From contig CAJTKX010000001.1 of assembly GCA_910577055.1 (NCBI GenBank), forward strand, positions 124,001 through 188,000: a stretch of 64,000 nt of DNA, given 5' to 3'. Origin of the DNA: an uncultured Christensenella sp. (GTDB lineage: Bacteria; Bacillota; Clostridia; Christensenellales; Borkfalkiaceae). The notes under the pieces were generated by a model. It was not told the origin of the DNA. It was given only the letters and a program-made list of their open reading frames with translations, and did not search any database. The stretch's first letter is position 1. Every line of letters begins with the position of its first letter. The translations under genes were made by a program, and so were the position numbers. Positions 33,756 through 41,116 of this stretch are shown in pieces.

Positions 33756-33770
33756 TTATATATAATATGG

Positions 33771-35399
33771 TTATAGTTTTTCTGTTACCTTAATTCCGCA
33801 CTCGAACTCTATCTCTATTTCCTTGTCGGCTACCACCTTAATCTTCCGCACAAGGCTTTTGAATATGGTTTTGTCGAACTCGTCAAGGATTTTGCCTGTC
33901 TTTAATAATTCGGTTACTGCGTCCGCTCGGTACTCGGCAAGCTGCACCTTGCCTTGTTCGTTCAGCATAATTTCCTTTTTAAGATTTAATTCGTCGATTT
34001 GGAATTTCAGTAATTGCACTTGTCTTTCGTATTGCTTATCAGTTATCAGCCCGCCGTTCTTATCCATTAATAAGTCCACGATTTTATTTTGTGTGTTTCT
34101 TATCTCTTCATCTATCTGGGCGACTTCGCTCTCGCACGAGTCCGACACTTGCGTCACAACCGCTTTCTGCAGTTCATCGAGTATTTCCTCTCGGTTTTCT
34201 ATCAAGCCGTTCAGCGCCCTTACAAACGCCTTTTCTATAGCGTCCTCTCTTATAGGCTTTGCTCCGCAGTTTTCTTTCCCCGTGTTTTCGTGCCGTTTGC
34301 ATACCCAGATATAATATTTCTTATACGGATTGTATTGCTGATGCCGTCTATATGTTTCTCCGCACTCGCCGCAGATTATCATTCCACTGAATGCATACTT
34401 GCCAGAGTATTTGCCGTGTCCCGTTCGGTTTGAGCTTCGTAGCTCGTTCCGCCCCACAAATTCCTGTTGCACCAACTCGAACATTTCCTTTGAGATAATG
34501 GCTGCGTGGCTGTCTTCTACATAGTAGCTGTCCGCTTGCCCTTCGTTCTTTATTCTTCTCGGCGATAAAAAATCGGGCAAGTAGGTTTTCTGCAGATGGC
34601 TGTCGCCCATATACTTTTCGTTCTGCAGTATTGATTTTATAGTCGTCGGATGCCACCGTTCTTTGCCCGACGGCGACGGGATTCCGTCACGCATTAATCC
34701 GTCGGCTATTTCCTGTAGGCTGTATCCGTCTAAAAATTCGCCGTAGATTCTCCGCACTATAATCGCTTGCTCTGGCACTATCGTCAGCGGGCCATTCTTT
34801 GTTTTTGTATATCCGAGAAAATGCGCCGTACTCATTATCACTTCGCCGTTCTCGAACCTTTTTTTAACGCTCCACCTTATATTGTTGGATATGCTTCGAC
34901 TCTCTTCTTCGGCGAGACTTGCCATAATCGTCAGCACAAACTCACTGCTTTCTTGCAAGGTGTCAAGGTTTTCTTTTTCGAAATATACCTTGATGCCCAT
35001 TTCCTTGAGTTTTCTTACCGTCTTTACGCAGTCCAATGTGTTTCTGGCGAATCTGCTGACCGATTTCGTGATTATCATATCAACCTTGCCTCGGTCGCAG
35101 TCGTCTATAAGCCTTTGAAAATTCGGTCTTTTAATGTTTTTTCCGCTGATGCCGGGGTCTGCATAAATGTCCACGAGTTCCCAATCATCGTGGCTCTCGA
35201 TCAGTTGCTTAAAGTGTTTAACCTGTGCCTCGTAGCTGCTTTCTTGCTCTTCGTGGTCGGTCGACACTCTCGCATACGGTGCGATTCGCAGTTTTGCCAT
35301 TTCGCCCGTTGCCGTTGTTCTACCCGTCAGCTCTTGACGCGGTTTCGCTGGTATAAGCCTTATTTTAGGCTTTGTGCTTGCAGAGTTTTCCGTTAACAT
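33771..35399 (-). CDS. Large serine recombinase (site-specific integrase) 1
   Basis: A 542-residue large serine recombinase. The N-terminal resolvase domain has the catalytic serine in PYARVSTDHEEQE and ITKSVSRFARN in its core. A recombinase domain follows, then a Cys4 zinc ribbon (CGECGETYRRH ... CKRH..C) and a C-terminal coiled coil. The frame is open 45 codons further upstream, but the ATG at 35397-35399 has a strong GGGAGG site and begins the conserved part. It overlaps the second recombinase gene by 35 bp, so the two are translated together. It probably catalyses prophage integration or excision. Confidence 0.92.
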   Translation of the reverse strand: MLTENSASTKPKIRLIPAKPRQELTGRTTATGEMAKLRIAPYARVSTDHEEQESSYEAQVKHFKQLIESHDDWELVDIYADPGISGKNIKRPNFQRLIDDCDRGKVDMIITKSVSRFARNTLDCVKTVRKLKEMGIKVYFEKENLDTLQESSEFVLTIMASLAEEESRSISNNIRWSVKKRFENGEVIMSTAHFLGYTKTKNGPLTIVPEQAIIVRRIYGEFLDGYSLQEIADGLMRDGIPSPSGKERWHPTTIKSILQNEKYMGDSHLQKTYLPDFLSPRRIKNEGQADSYYVEDSHAAIISKEMFELVQQEFVGRNELRSSNRTGHGKYSGKYAFSGMIICGECGETYRRHQQYNPYKKYYIWVCKRHENTGKENCGAKPIREDAIEKAFVRALNGLIENREEILDELQKAVVTQVSDSCESEVAQIDEEIRNTQNKIVDLLMDKNGGLITDKQYERQVQLLKFQIDELNLKKEIMLNEQGKVQLAEYRADAVTELLKTGKILDEFDKTIFKSLVRKIKVVADKEIEIEFECGIKVTEKL

Positions 35400-36858
35400 T
35401 ACCCGCCCTCCCGTTTGTATAAGATCTTGTAATTGTGATGCCGTTGGCGAACTCGAACGTAACCGTCCAATCTTTGACTGTTGCTTGTATAAGAAAATCC
35501 GCCATGTCCTTTGTGAACACAGCGGATTTTTCAAATCTCTTTTCGCCCAATTTTCTCGATTGTAAAGTTTGTATCGTTGCCTCTCGGCTCTTTATTTCAT
35601 TTAATAATCTATCGCACTCGGCACGGTATTGTGCGTCGGCAATATAGCCTTTCGTGTGGAGCGTCTTCAATTCTTGCTCCGTCGCAAGCAAGGCTTTCAA
35701 TTTCTCGTATTCCTCCGCCGCTCCCGAATATGCGTATTTTTTATCAAGGCTTTCATTGTAGGCTTCTATCAGCAACTTCTCCACGACATCATTCTTGATT
35801 TCGTGACTGTCGCAGTTCGCCTTTCCCTTTACGTCTTTAACTACGCAAGTCCATTTAATGGATTCATAGGTTTGTCCTTTTGCCGCAGTCTTTCGTTTAT
35901 AAGTCGCTCCGCACACTCCGCATTTGATTTTACCAGACAGCGGATACCTAAATCCGCCACTGTCAACGCCGTTAGGATGGAACTTATCAACTTTTACTTG
36001 CATCAGCTTTTGTACCCGCTCAAAGTCTTCCATCGGGATTATCGCTTCGTGCGAGTTTTCTATGTAGTATTGCGGCAGTTCGCCTTTATTCGGTTTTTTG
36101 GTTTTCATATCGCAAATATTTTTCTGCAGTAGGCAGTTACCTGTGTACTTTTCATTTTTCAGTACAGACAATACCGATTTTCTGCTCCAATCGGTTCTGT
36201 TATGCACCGTTCTATAACCTTTCGCTTCTAATATTGCGGCGATTTTAGTTACGCCATTCCCCTGCAAGTATAGGTCAAAGATTTCTCTGACGATTGCCGC
36301 CTCGTGCGGTATTACCGTCAACTTACCTTTTTCGTATGAGTAACCAAGTATTCGAGTTAATTCAATACTACCATTTGCAAACCGCTTTCTTGCCGCCCAC
36401 TTTTGGTTTTTACTCATCGATATAATTTCCTGCTCCGCAAGGCTTGCCATAACCGTTAAAATCAAACCACATTTCGGATCGAGCGTGTTTATGTTCTCTT
36501 TCTCGAATATGATTGGTACTCCCAAGTCACGCAGTTCCCGAACCACTGTCAGCGTCTCGGTATAATTCCTTGCGAATCTTGAGATTGATTTTGTATAGAT
36601 TCGGTCGATTTCCCTATGCCGAACCATATCCAATAACTTGTTGAGTCCCTTTCGGTTTCTCATCGATTTGCCGCTGATACCTTCATCTGTAAACAAACCT
36701 ACATACTCGATGGATTGATCGTTTCCGAATCGTTGATTCCAATACTGCGACTGAAAAGCGAAGCTGTATTCTTGCTCTTCTTTCTTTGTACTGACACGAA
36801 CGTAAACTCCGATTCTCGGCTTTTCAGGCGTTTGCATCGGTATCTTTGTGATTTCCAT
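35365..36858 (-). CDS. Large serine recombinase (site-specific integrase) 2
   Basis: A 497-residue large serine recombinase with the same domain order as its neighbour: catalytic serine in VYVRVSTKKEEQEYS, YTKSISRFARNYTET, zinc ribbon with CGVCGATYKRK, then a coiled coil. An AGGAGGTAGTA site precedes the ATG. The two proteins differ clearly in sequence, so this is not a fresh duplication. Tandem pairs like this occur in staphylococcal ccrA-ccrB and in some Clostridia prophages; whether both are needed here is unknown. Confidence 0.92.
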   Translation of the reverse strand: MEITKIPMQTPEKPRIGVYVRVSTKKEEQEYSFAFQSQYWNQRFGNDQSIEYVGLFTDEGISGKSMRNRKGLNKLLDMVRHREIDRIYTKSISRFARNYTETLTVVRELRDLGVPIIFEKENINTLDPKCGLILTVMASLAEQEIISMSKNQKWAARKRFANGSIELTRILGYSYEKGKLTVIPHEAAIVREIFDLYLQGNGVTKIAAILEAKGYRTVHNRTDWSRKSVLSVLKNEKYTGNCLLQKNICDMKTKKPNKGELPQYYIENSHEAIIPMEDFERVQKLMQVKVDKFHPNGVDSGGFRYPLSGKIKCGVCGATYKRKTAAKGQTYESIKWTCVVKDVKGKANCDSHEIKNDVVEKLLIEAYNESLDKKYAYSGAAEEYEKLKALLATEQELKTLHTKGYIADAQYRAECDRLLNEIKSREATIQTLQSRKLGEKRFEKSAVFTKDMADFLIQATVKDWTVTFEFANGITITRSYTNGRAGNVNGKLCKHKA

Positions 36859-36913
36859 TACTACCTCCTTTTTTGTTCATTACTCTACCTTTCGTGCAGG
36901 GGTTGAACCTATG

Positions 36914-36966
36914 TAAAAAAATAAACGGTATAATCCTGCCTTTTGGTAGCACGAATTATACCGTTA
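36914..36966 (-). terminator. Terminator of the phage late operon
   Basis: AACGGTATAAT (36924-36934) and ATTATACCGTT (36955-36965) form an 11-bp stem with a 20-base loop. On the minus strand a T7 run follows. It separates the structural and lysis genes from the recombinase genes. Confidence 0.85.
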
Positions 36967-36996
36967 TCGTTTACACAAGTCCAGACAAATCTGCGT

Positions 36997-37098
36997 CTAT
37001 TTTGTAACCTGTTTTATTATTTTTTCTTTCTCCGCATCAGTGATTAATCCTCTTTTGTAAAGACTTTTGAGGATTGCTTCAATCACTTTTGTTTTCAT
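36997..37098 (-). CDS. Small SHOCT-like phage protein
   Basis: A 33-residue peptide whose LKSLYKRGLITDAEKEKIIKQ core resembles the short SHOCT helix-turn motif found at ends of many phage and plasmid proteins. It starts inside the last codons of the holin gene (20-bp overlap), with a GGTGG site upstream, and ends before the late terminator. The function is unknown. Confidence 0.5.
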   Translation of the reverse strand: MKTKVIEAILKSLYKRGLITDAEKEKIIKQVTK

Positions 37099-37384
37099 CG
37101 CCACCGTCCTTTTTGCCGAGTTGCTTTATAATCTGGTTAGTACCTGTTGCAGTCAGACCGCTTGCTCCGCCAATGACGATTGCCACCACGACGTTGCTTG
37201 CAGGAATTATGCTCGGCAAGGCAAAGAAACAAACCACTCCGCATATCGCACCGATTGCCGTTGCGATCAGCGGAATAAATCGTTTGAACTTCTCGTTATT
37301 GCCCACGCACTTTTTGATTATTTCGATTATAAAATACACCACAATAACGATTGCGGGTACACTTATGAGTTCCAAATATTCCAT
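37079..37384 (-). CDS. Phage holin (Hol44 type)
   Basis: A 101-residue protein with about three membrane segments (residues 8-24, 38-57 and 63-85), a charged segment KKCVGNNEKFKR between the first two, and a charged C-terminus. This matches the holin family V (Hol44). It would form pores in the membrane at the end of infection and release or activate an endolysin. The endolysin normally beside it is not present in this window. Confidence 0.8.
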   Translation of the reverse strand: MEYLELISVPAIVIVVYFIIEIIKKCVGNNEKFKRFIPLIATAIGAICGVVCFFALPSIIPASNVVVAIVIGGASGLTATGTNQIIKQLGKKDGGDENKSD

Positions 37385-37396
37385 TTCTGCCCTCCG

Positions 37397-37693
37397 TTAC
37401 TTTTTGGAATTTTGTTCGAGGAGATAATCGTACATCTCCTGTTTCGATTCGCTGTAGCATTCCATCGCTTCGTGCATTTCGCCGTTGGTCTTCCCGTCCC
37501 TTATGGCAATTGCGTTGGCGTATGTAAGTTTGCCCACGGCATCGATGCTTTTGAGAATAAGGATGTTTTCCTTTGCTTTCGCCGCATCCCTTTCCTCGTC
37601 CTTTTTTGTTTTCTTTTTGAAAAACCGCTGCAAGAAAAAAAGCACCATCCCGCTGATGATGCTTGATGCAACGCTTATAATGATTGCTACCAT
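37397..37693 (-). CDS. Small membrane-anchored phage protein
   Basis: A 98-residue protein with one N-terminal membrane segment (3-25), then a basic stretch FKKKTKKDEERDAAK and a helical tail. It lies between tail genes and the holin and could be a holin partner or spanin-like protein. I do not recognise the family with confidence. Confidence 0.55.
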   Translation of the reverse strand: MVAIIISVASSIISGMVLFFLQRFFKKKTKKDEERDAAKAKENILILKSIDAVGKLTYANAIAIRDGKTNGEMHEAMECYSESKQEMYDYLLEQNSKK

Positions 37694-37702
37694 TTTTCTC
37701 TC

Positions 37703-38035
37703 CTATTTCATTCGAACCCAATATTTGAATTCGGTTTTCTGCGTTCCTACCGCCTGTTGCCATTCTCCGCCGAGTGTTTCCGCCGGGTTGATTTCCCCGA
37801 CCGTAATCCGCACGGTGTTAATCGGGAAGAACGCATCAAGGATTTGTTCTTTGGTCATCCCCACTATAAAATACGGCAGAGCCGACCACTCGGTTTTCCC
37901 GTCCCCGATTTTAATTCTACCCGTGTCTTCTTCGACTCCGAATTCCCCACGGAGCAGTACGGGGTTGGCTGTATGCCAATTCCCCGAACTATCCGTGCGA
38001 AGACAGAGCTTTGAATTTATTTCTCTCTCTGCCAT
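37703..38035 (-). CDS. Phage tail protein with Mtd-N-like domain, short copy
   Basis: About 110 residues. Residues 10-60 (TDSSGNWHTANPVLLRGEFG and KIGDGKTEWSALPY) match the small N-terminal domain found on major tropism determinant and hyaluronidase-type tail proteins, which attaches a receptor-binding protein to the baseplate. The C-terminal half ends in a short beta-rich segment. It is adjacent to a longer protein starting with the same domain. An ATG at 38033-38035 with a good site is preferred over a GTG two codons upstream. Confidence 0.7.
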   Translation of the reverse strand: MAEREINSKLCLRTDSSGNWHTANPVLLRGEFGVEEDTGRIKIGDGKTEWSALPYFIVGMTKEQILDAFFPINTVRITVGEINPAETLGGEWQQAVGTQKTEFKYWVRMK

Positions 38036-38047
38036 AGCCACCGTCCT

Positions 38048-39103
38048 TTAAGCGTTGCCGCCGTTAATCACATAGGCGTCCGTTGCAAGCAGAACATCTT
38101 CTCCGCCAGACAAGTCCTTTGCGGTCTTCTTCTCGAAGTTTTTCTCGAAGTTCGCATTGTCCCTTTCCTCGGTGTAATAGAGGTTACTGCCCTCTCCGAT
38201 GTCCGTGGTCGAAAGCACGATGTCGCCTTGCTTGCCGTTTACAGAGAACACCGTGCATTCGGGCGATTTGAGTTCAAGCCAATTCGCCAAGTTGTCCGCA
38301 GGCGATTGCTTTAAGATGAACGAGCGGTTGAGGTCGGTGCGGATTGCCACGTCGCCTTTCTCGGCGGTAAGTGCAAGCATCTCGGTTTCGTCCGCCACAA
38401 CGTGCGTATCCGTGATTGCAATTTTCGGCAACAGCGTTTCGCTGATTTTACCGTCTGCACTAATCTCTACGAGATTGCCCTCCGCCGTACCGACGTTCCT
38501 TGCCGCCGCCGTGCCTGCATCGGTAATCTTGGCAAGCGTTAATTCGGGGATATCTTCGGGTGTAAGCAGTTCGGTCTTCGTGATGAGTCCCTTTTCGTTT
38601 ACCGTTACTTTCGTGAAAGTTCCCTCGGTCGCACCCGTGTTCTTAAGCACCACCGTGATGGTTGCGTCTTCGCTGCCGTCAAAGGTAGTCGCACCCGTTG
38701 CATCGCCCGTCAGCGAGATTGCTCTTGCCGTTTTAAGTTTCTGCGCTACCTGTGCCTCTGCCACAACCTCGACTTCGTCTGCACTTACGAGCTTCTTCCA
38801 CACAGCGGACGAATCGCTCGTAGCAATAAGGATGAACACCGCCTTGTCGGACTGGTTAACCCAAAGTTCACCGACATCGTGGTCGGTGTCTGCAGTCGTA
38901 GGATTCGTGTTTGCAACGATGAGGTCATCGCTGACATACTTGAGTCCCGTCCATGCACTGATTCCGTCGCCGATCTTGAGTTTGCGTGTATCAATCTCGA
39001 TGCCGATTTCGCCTTTCAATAAGACGGGGTTGGCGGCTTTCCAATTTGCCGCCGTGTCGTTACGCAGTTGGATTTTACTCTCCAATACTCTTTCATTTGC
39101 CAT
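38048..39103 (-). CDS. Phage tail fibre / receptor-binding protein with Mtd-N-like domain
   Basis: About 351 residues. The first 55 residues (LRNDTAANWKAANPVLLKGEIG, KIGDGISAWTGLKY) repeat the attachment domain of the neighbouring short protein. A beta-rich, Thr/Ala-rich middle with fibre-like segments follows (ATITVVLKNTG, GLITKTELLTPEDIP). The C-terminus has TTDIGEGSNLYYTEERDNANF, typical of long tail fibres. It probably contacts the host surface. The downstream ATG at 39101-39103 lies at a better distance from GGAGGA than the one at 39121. Confidence 0.75.
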   Translation of the reverse strand: MANERVLESKIQLRNDTAANWKAANPVLLKGEIGIEIDTRKLKIGDGISAWTGLKYVSDDLIVANTNPTTADTDHDVGELWVNQSDKAVFILIATSDSSAVWKKLVSADEVEVVAEAQVAQKLKTARAISLTGDATGATTFDGSEDATITVVLKNTGATEGTFTKVTVNEKGLITKTELLTPEDIPELTLAKITDAGTAAARNVGTAEGNLVEISADGKISETLLPKIAITDTHVVADETEMLALTAEKGDVAIRTDLNRSFILKQSPADNLANWLELKSPECTVFSVNGKQGDIVLSTTDIGEGSNLYYTEERDNANFEKNFEKKTAKDLSGGEDVLLATDAYVINGGNA

Positions 39104-39443
39104 TGTTTGCTGTTCCTCCATTAATAATTTTTATTTGATGCCAATCTGCTCCGATGCAGATATAACTCCCTGTTGCTTCGTCCCAACGGTATGATTCGTT
39201 ATTGTGTATATCTATATAAACTACCGCCGGGTTGCCTTGATTCGGAAAGGCGTATTTGCTTGGATACTGCTGCGGTTTGAGTTTTACTTCAATGGTTCGG
39301 GATTTGTTTCTTACCACTGTTTCCGTTGCGTCATTTTCTATCCCTTGATATTTCTGCGAAATAGACCTTAACGCCTCCACCGAAACACATCCGTCACATC
39401 CGCTGCCGTGTCCGTGTCCATGTCTGTCATTGCAATCGTTCAC
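39093..39443 (-). CDS. Phage tail-region protein, hypothetical
   Basis: A 116-residue protein starting with a His/Gly/Cys-rich segment (NDCNDRHGHGHGSGCDGC) that could bind a metal, followed by a beta-rich domain with YRWDEATGSYICIG, the kind of segment that contacts fibres. It overlaps the previous gene by 4 bp. Probably a fibre-linking or carbohydrate-facing protein. Confidence 0.5.
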   Translation of the reverse strand: MNDCNDRHGHGHGSGCDGCVSVEALRSISQKYQGIENDATETVVRNKSRTIEVKLKPQQYPSKYAFPNQGNPAVVYIDIHNNESYRWDEATGSYICIGADWHQIKIINGGTANNGK

Positions 39444-39775
39444 TTTGCTACCACCTCCAATTCTTGATTAACAAGCGTATATATTTCCTCGCCCAACGAC
39501 TCGACGTCTATCGTCAGTTGCATCTGATAAAGTAAGCAGGGCAATCTTGCCGTTTCCTCTGCTGTCAAATGAATTACGAACGTGTTGCCCCATTCTTTAT
39601 CGAAGTCTTTCGGATATTCCTTGACGATCACGGGTTTTCGGTTCTTTCTGCTTATCGAAAAAATCACTTTGTCCCTTTCGGTTATCTTATAGCGTTCGTC
39701 ATCGTTCAACGGGATTTTGACATTCAAAAAGGCGAAGCCACGAGCCTCGCCTTTTACTATGATTTGTCTTTCCAT
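39440..39775 (-). CDS. Phage tail-region protein, hypothetical
   Basis: A 111-residue beta-rich protein (GFAFLNVKIPLNDDERYKI, RKPVIVKEY) reminiscent of N-terminal baseplate-attachment domains of upper baseplate proteins. It lies between the fibre genes and is translationally coupled to the next gene. Identity uncertain. Confidence 0.5.
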   Translation of the reverse strand: MERQIIVKGEARGFAFLNVKIPLNDDERYKITERDKVIFSISRKNRKPVIVKEYPKDFDKEWGNTFVIHLTAEETARLPCLLYQMQLTIDVESLGEEIYTLVNQELEVVAK

Positions 39776-39786
39776 TACCGCCTCCG

Positions 39787-41106
39787 TTATCTCAATACTT
39801 GGAAATTGTAAAGCGGCATCATCTCAATGTAACACCCTGCTTGGTCAGACCACTCGACGGTCAAGTAACCGTTTCGTTTGCAGGATATTTTAATCGTCAA
39901 TTTATTCGGTGTTTCGTAATCGAATAAACCGCATTCGGAAACAAATGGCGACTCGCTTGATAGCTCTTTTTCTCCCATATAGCCATAGTCGTATTCGTCT
40001 TGTAACTGATACCATCCCGAACCGTCAAACACCCAACCGTAGAGAATATTGCCCGTGTTAAAAAAGTAACTCTCGCTCGTATAATCCATATTGACTTTGA
40101 GCGACATCGCCGTTGCTCTGATTGTATCGCCGACTTTCAAACCGTCAACGGGAACTTCGACACTCTTCATACTCATATCCCCGTAAACGTATGCGGCATC
40201 GACATCCAAGTATTGCCATGTCTTCAAGCCGCCCTCCGTATTACTGTCTTTGCCGACGGGGGCATTGTCGCCTAACTTATAAAGAACGATTTCCGCTCCA
40301 CCGTCAAAGACACCAGAGGCGTTTGGCGCGTAGTTACCGTCCCCGTCCTGTGATTCGTACATATAAAAACTCATCGTATCGCCGCTTATTCTGCATTCGA
40401 TTTGAATTTTTATGTTGTCGCTTTCATATACCGACGATACTCCGCTGTAACTACCTGCTTCTGCCCACTTCGATATCGAGAGCAAACCACAGCCCGAAAC
40501 TCCGTAAACGCTTCCACGGTTATGCCACCTGACATAGCATAAAAACAGACCTTCCATCAAAGGATAGTTGGTTCGCAGGCTGTATTCATATTTTGCCAAC
40601 GATAATCCGCCGCCACCGCTCGGTATTGTCGGCTTATCCGTTAAATCGTTATAGCTTCCGCTCGTAGCGACCTTATGCAGTCCTGTTACTTTGCTTGCCG
40701 ACACCGAGTTTATCTTTTCATCGGTTACCGCCTTTGCGTTAATCTTTGCGGTTGTTACGGCGTTCGATGCTATCTTCGCCGAAGTTACCGCATTGCTTGC
40801 GATCTTGGCGGACGTTACCGCCGAGCTGTCGATGTCTGCCGTGCCTACCGTTCCTTTGAACGCCAATGCTTTAAGGTCGGCGAACCACTTTCTTACTTTA
40901 CCGAAAAATCCTTTCACTGTTTCCTTGTCCCCCACATTCTCACGGGTTGCACTCTGCGTGCTGTTTACTTCCGCATCCTGCACTTGCTCCGTGGTTATTT
41001 TCTTTTCTTGCAGATACCGTTCGTTCTCGGCAAGGGTATTGAAAATTTCGGGGACGACTTGGTCTTCCTTTTTATAATCGTTTTTAGGCTCTTTCCAATT
41101 AGCCAT
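39787..41106 (-). CDS. Phage tail fibre protein with SAKI-type repeats
   Basis: About 439 residues. After a helical N-terminus (residues 1-75) comes a tandem short repeat of the form AVTSAKIASN, four to five copies near 90-135, as in trimeric fibre shafts. Then follows SGSYNDLTDKPTIP, a widespread tail-fibre motif, and a glycine linker. The C-terminal 270 residues form a probable receptor-binding or carbohydrate-binding head. The ATG at 41104-41106, with GGGAGG upstream, is the start; a methionine nine codons earlier lacks a site. Confidence 0.8.
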   Translation of the reverse strand: MANWKEPKNDYKKEDQVVPEIFNTLAENERYLQEKKITTEQVQDAEVNSTQSATRENVGDKETVKGFFGKVRKWFADLKALAFKGTVGTADIDSSAVTSAKIASNAVTSAKIASNAVTTAKINAKAVTDEKINSVSASKVTGLHKVATSGSYNDLTDKPTIPSGGGGLSLAKYEYSLRTNYPLMEGLFLCYVRWHNRGSVYGVSGCGLLSISKWAEAGSYSGVSSVYESDNIKIQIECRISGDTMSFYMYESQDGDGNYAPNASGVFDGGAEIVLYKLGDNAPVGKDSNTEGGLKTWQYLDVDAAYVYGDMSMKSVEVPVDGLKVGDTIRATAMSLKVNMDYTSESYFFNTGNILYGWVFDGSGWYQLQDEYDYGYMGEKELSSESPFVSECGLFDYETPNKLTIKISCKRNGYLTVEWSDQAGCYIEMMPLYNFQVLR

Positions 41107-41116
41107 AGTTGCCTCC

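Noticed and set aside
35400..35534. Upstream extension of recombinase 1 by 45 residues
   Set aside because: It overlaps the coding end of recombinase 2, has no ribosome binding site and precedes a well-placed ATG with GGGAGG.
36891..36915. A minus-strand AGGTTCAACCCCTG sequence beside the recombinase, similar to the T-arm of the tRNA-Leu, as an attachment site
   Set aside because: Only 13 of 14 bases match, the similarity stops at the T-stem, and an intact attP is not expected inside an integrated prophage. T-loop sequences are common to all tRNAs.
37703..39103. Diversity-generating retroelement suggested by Mtd-N-like domains
   Set aside because: No reverse transcriptase gene, template repeat or C-type lectin variable region is visible in the window.
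38199..39194. Long plus-strand frame of 331 codons
   Set aside because: It is antisense to the fibre protein gene, Ser/Val-rich by mirror coding, with no ribosome binding site.
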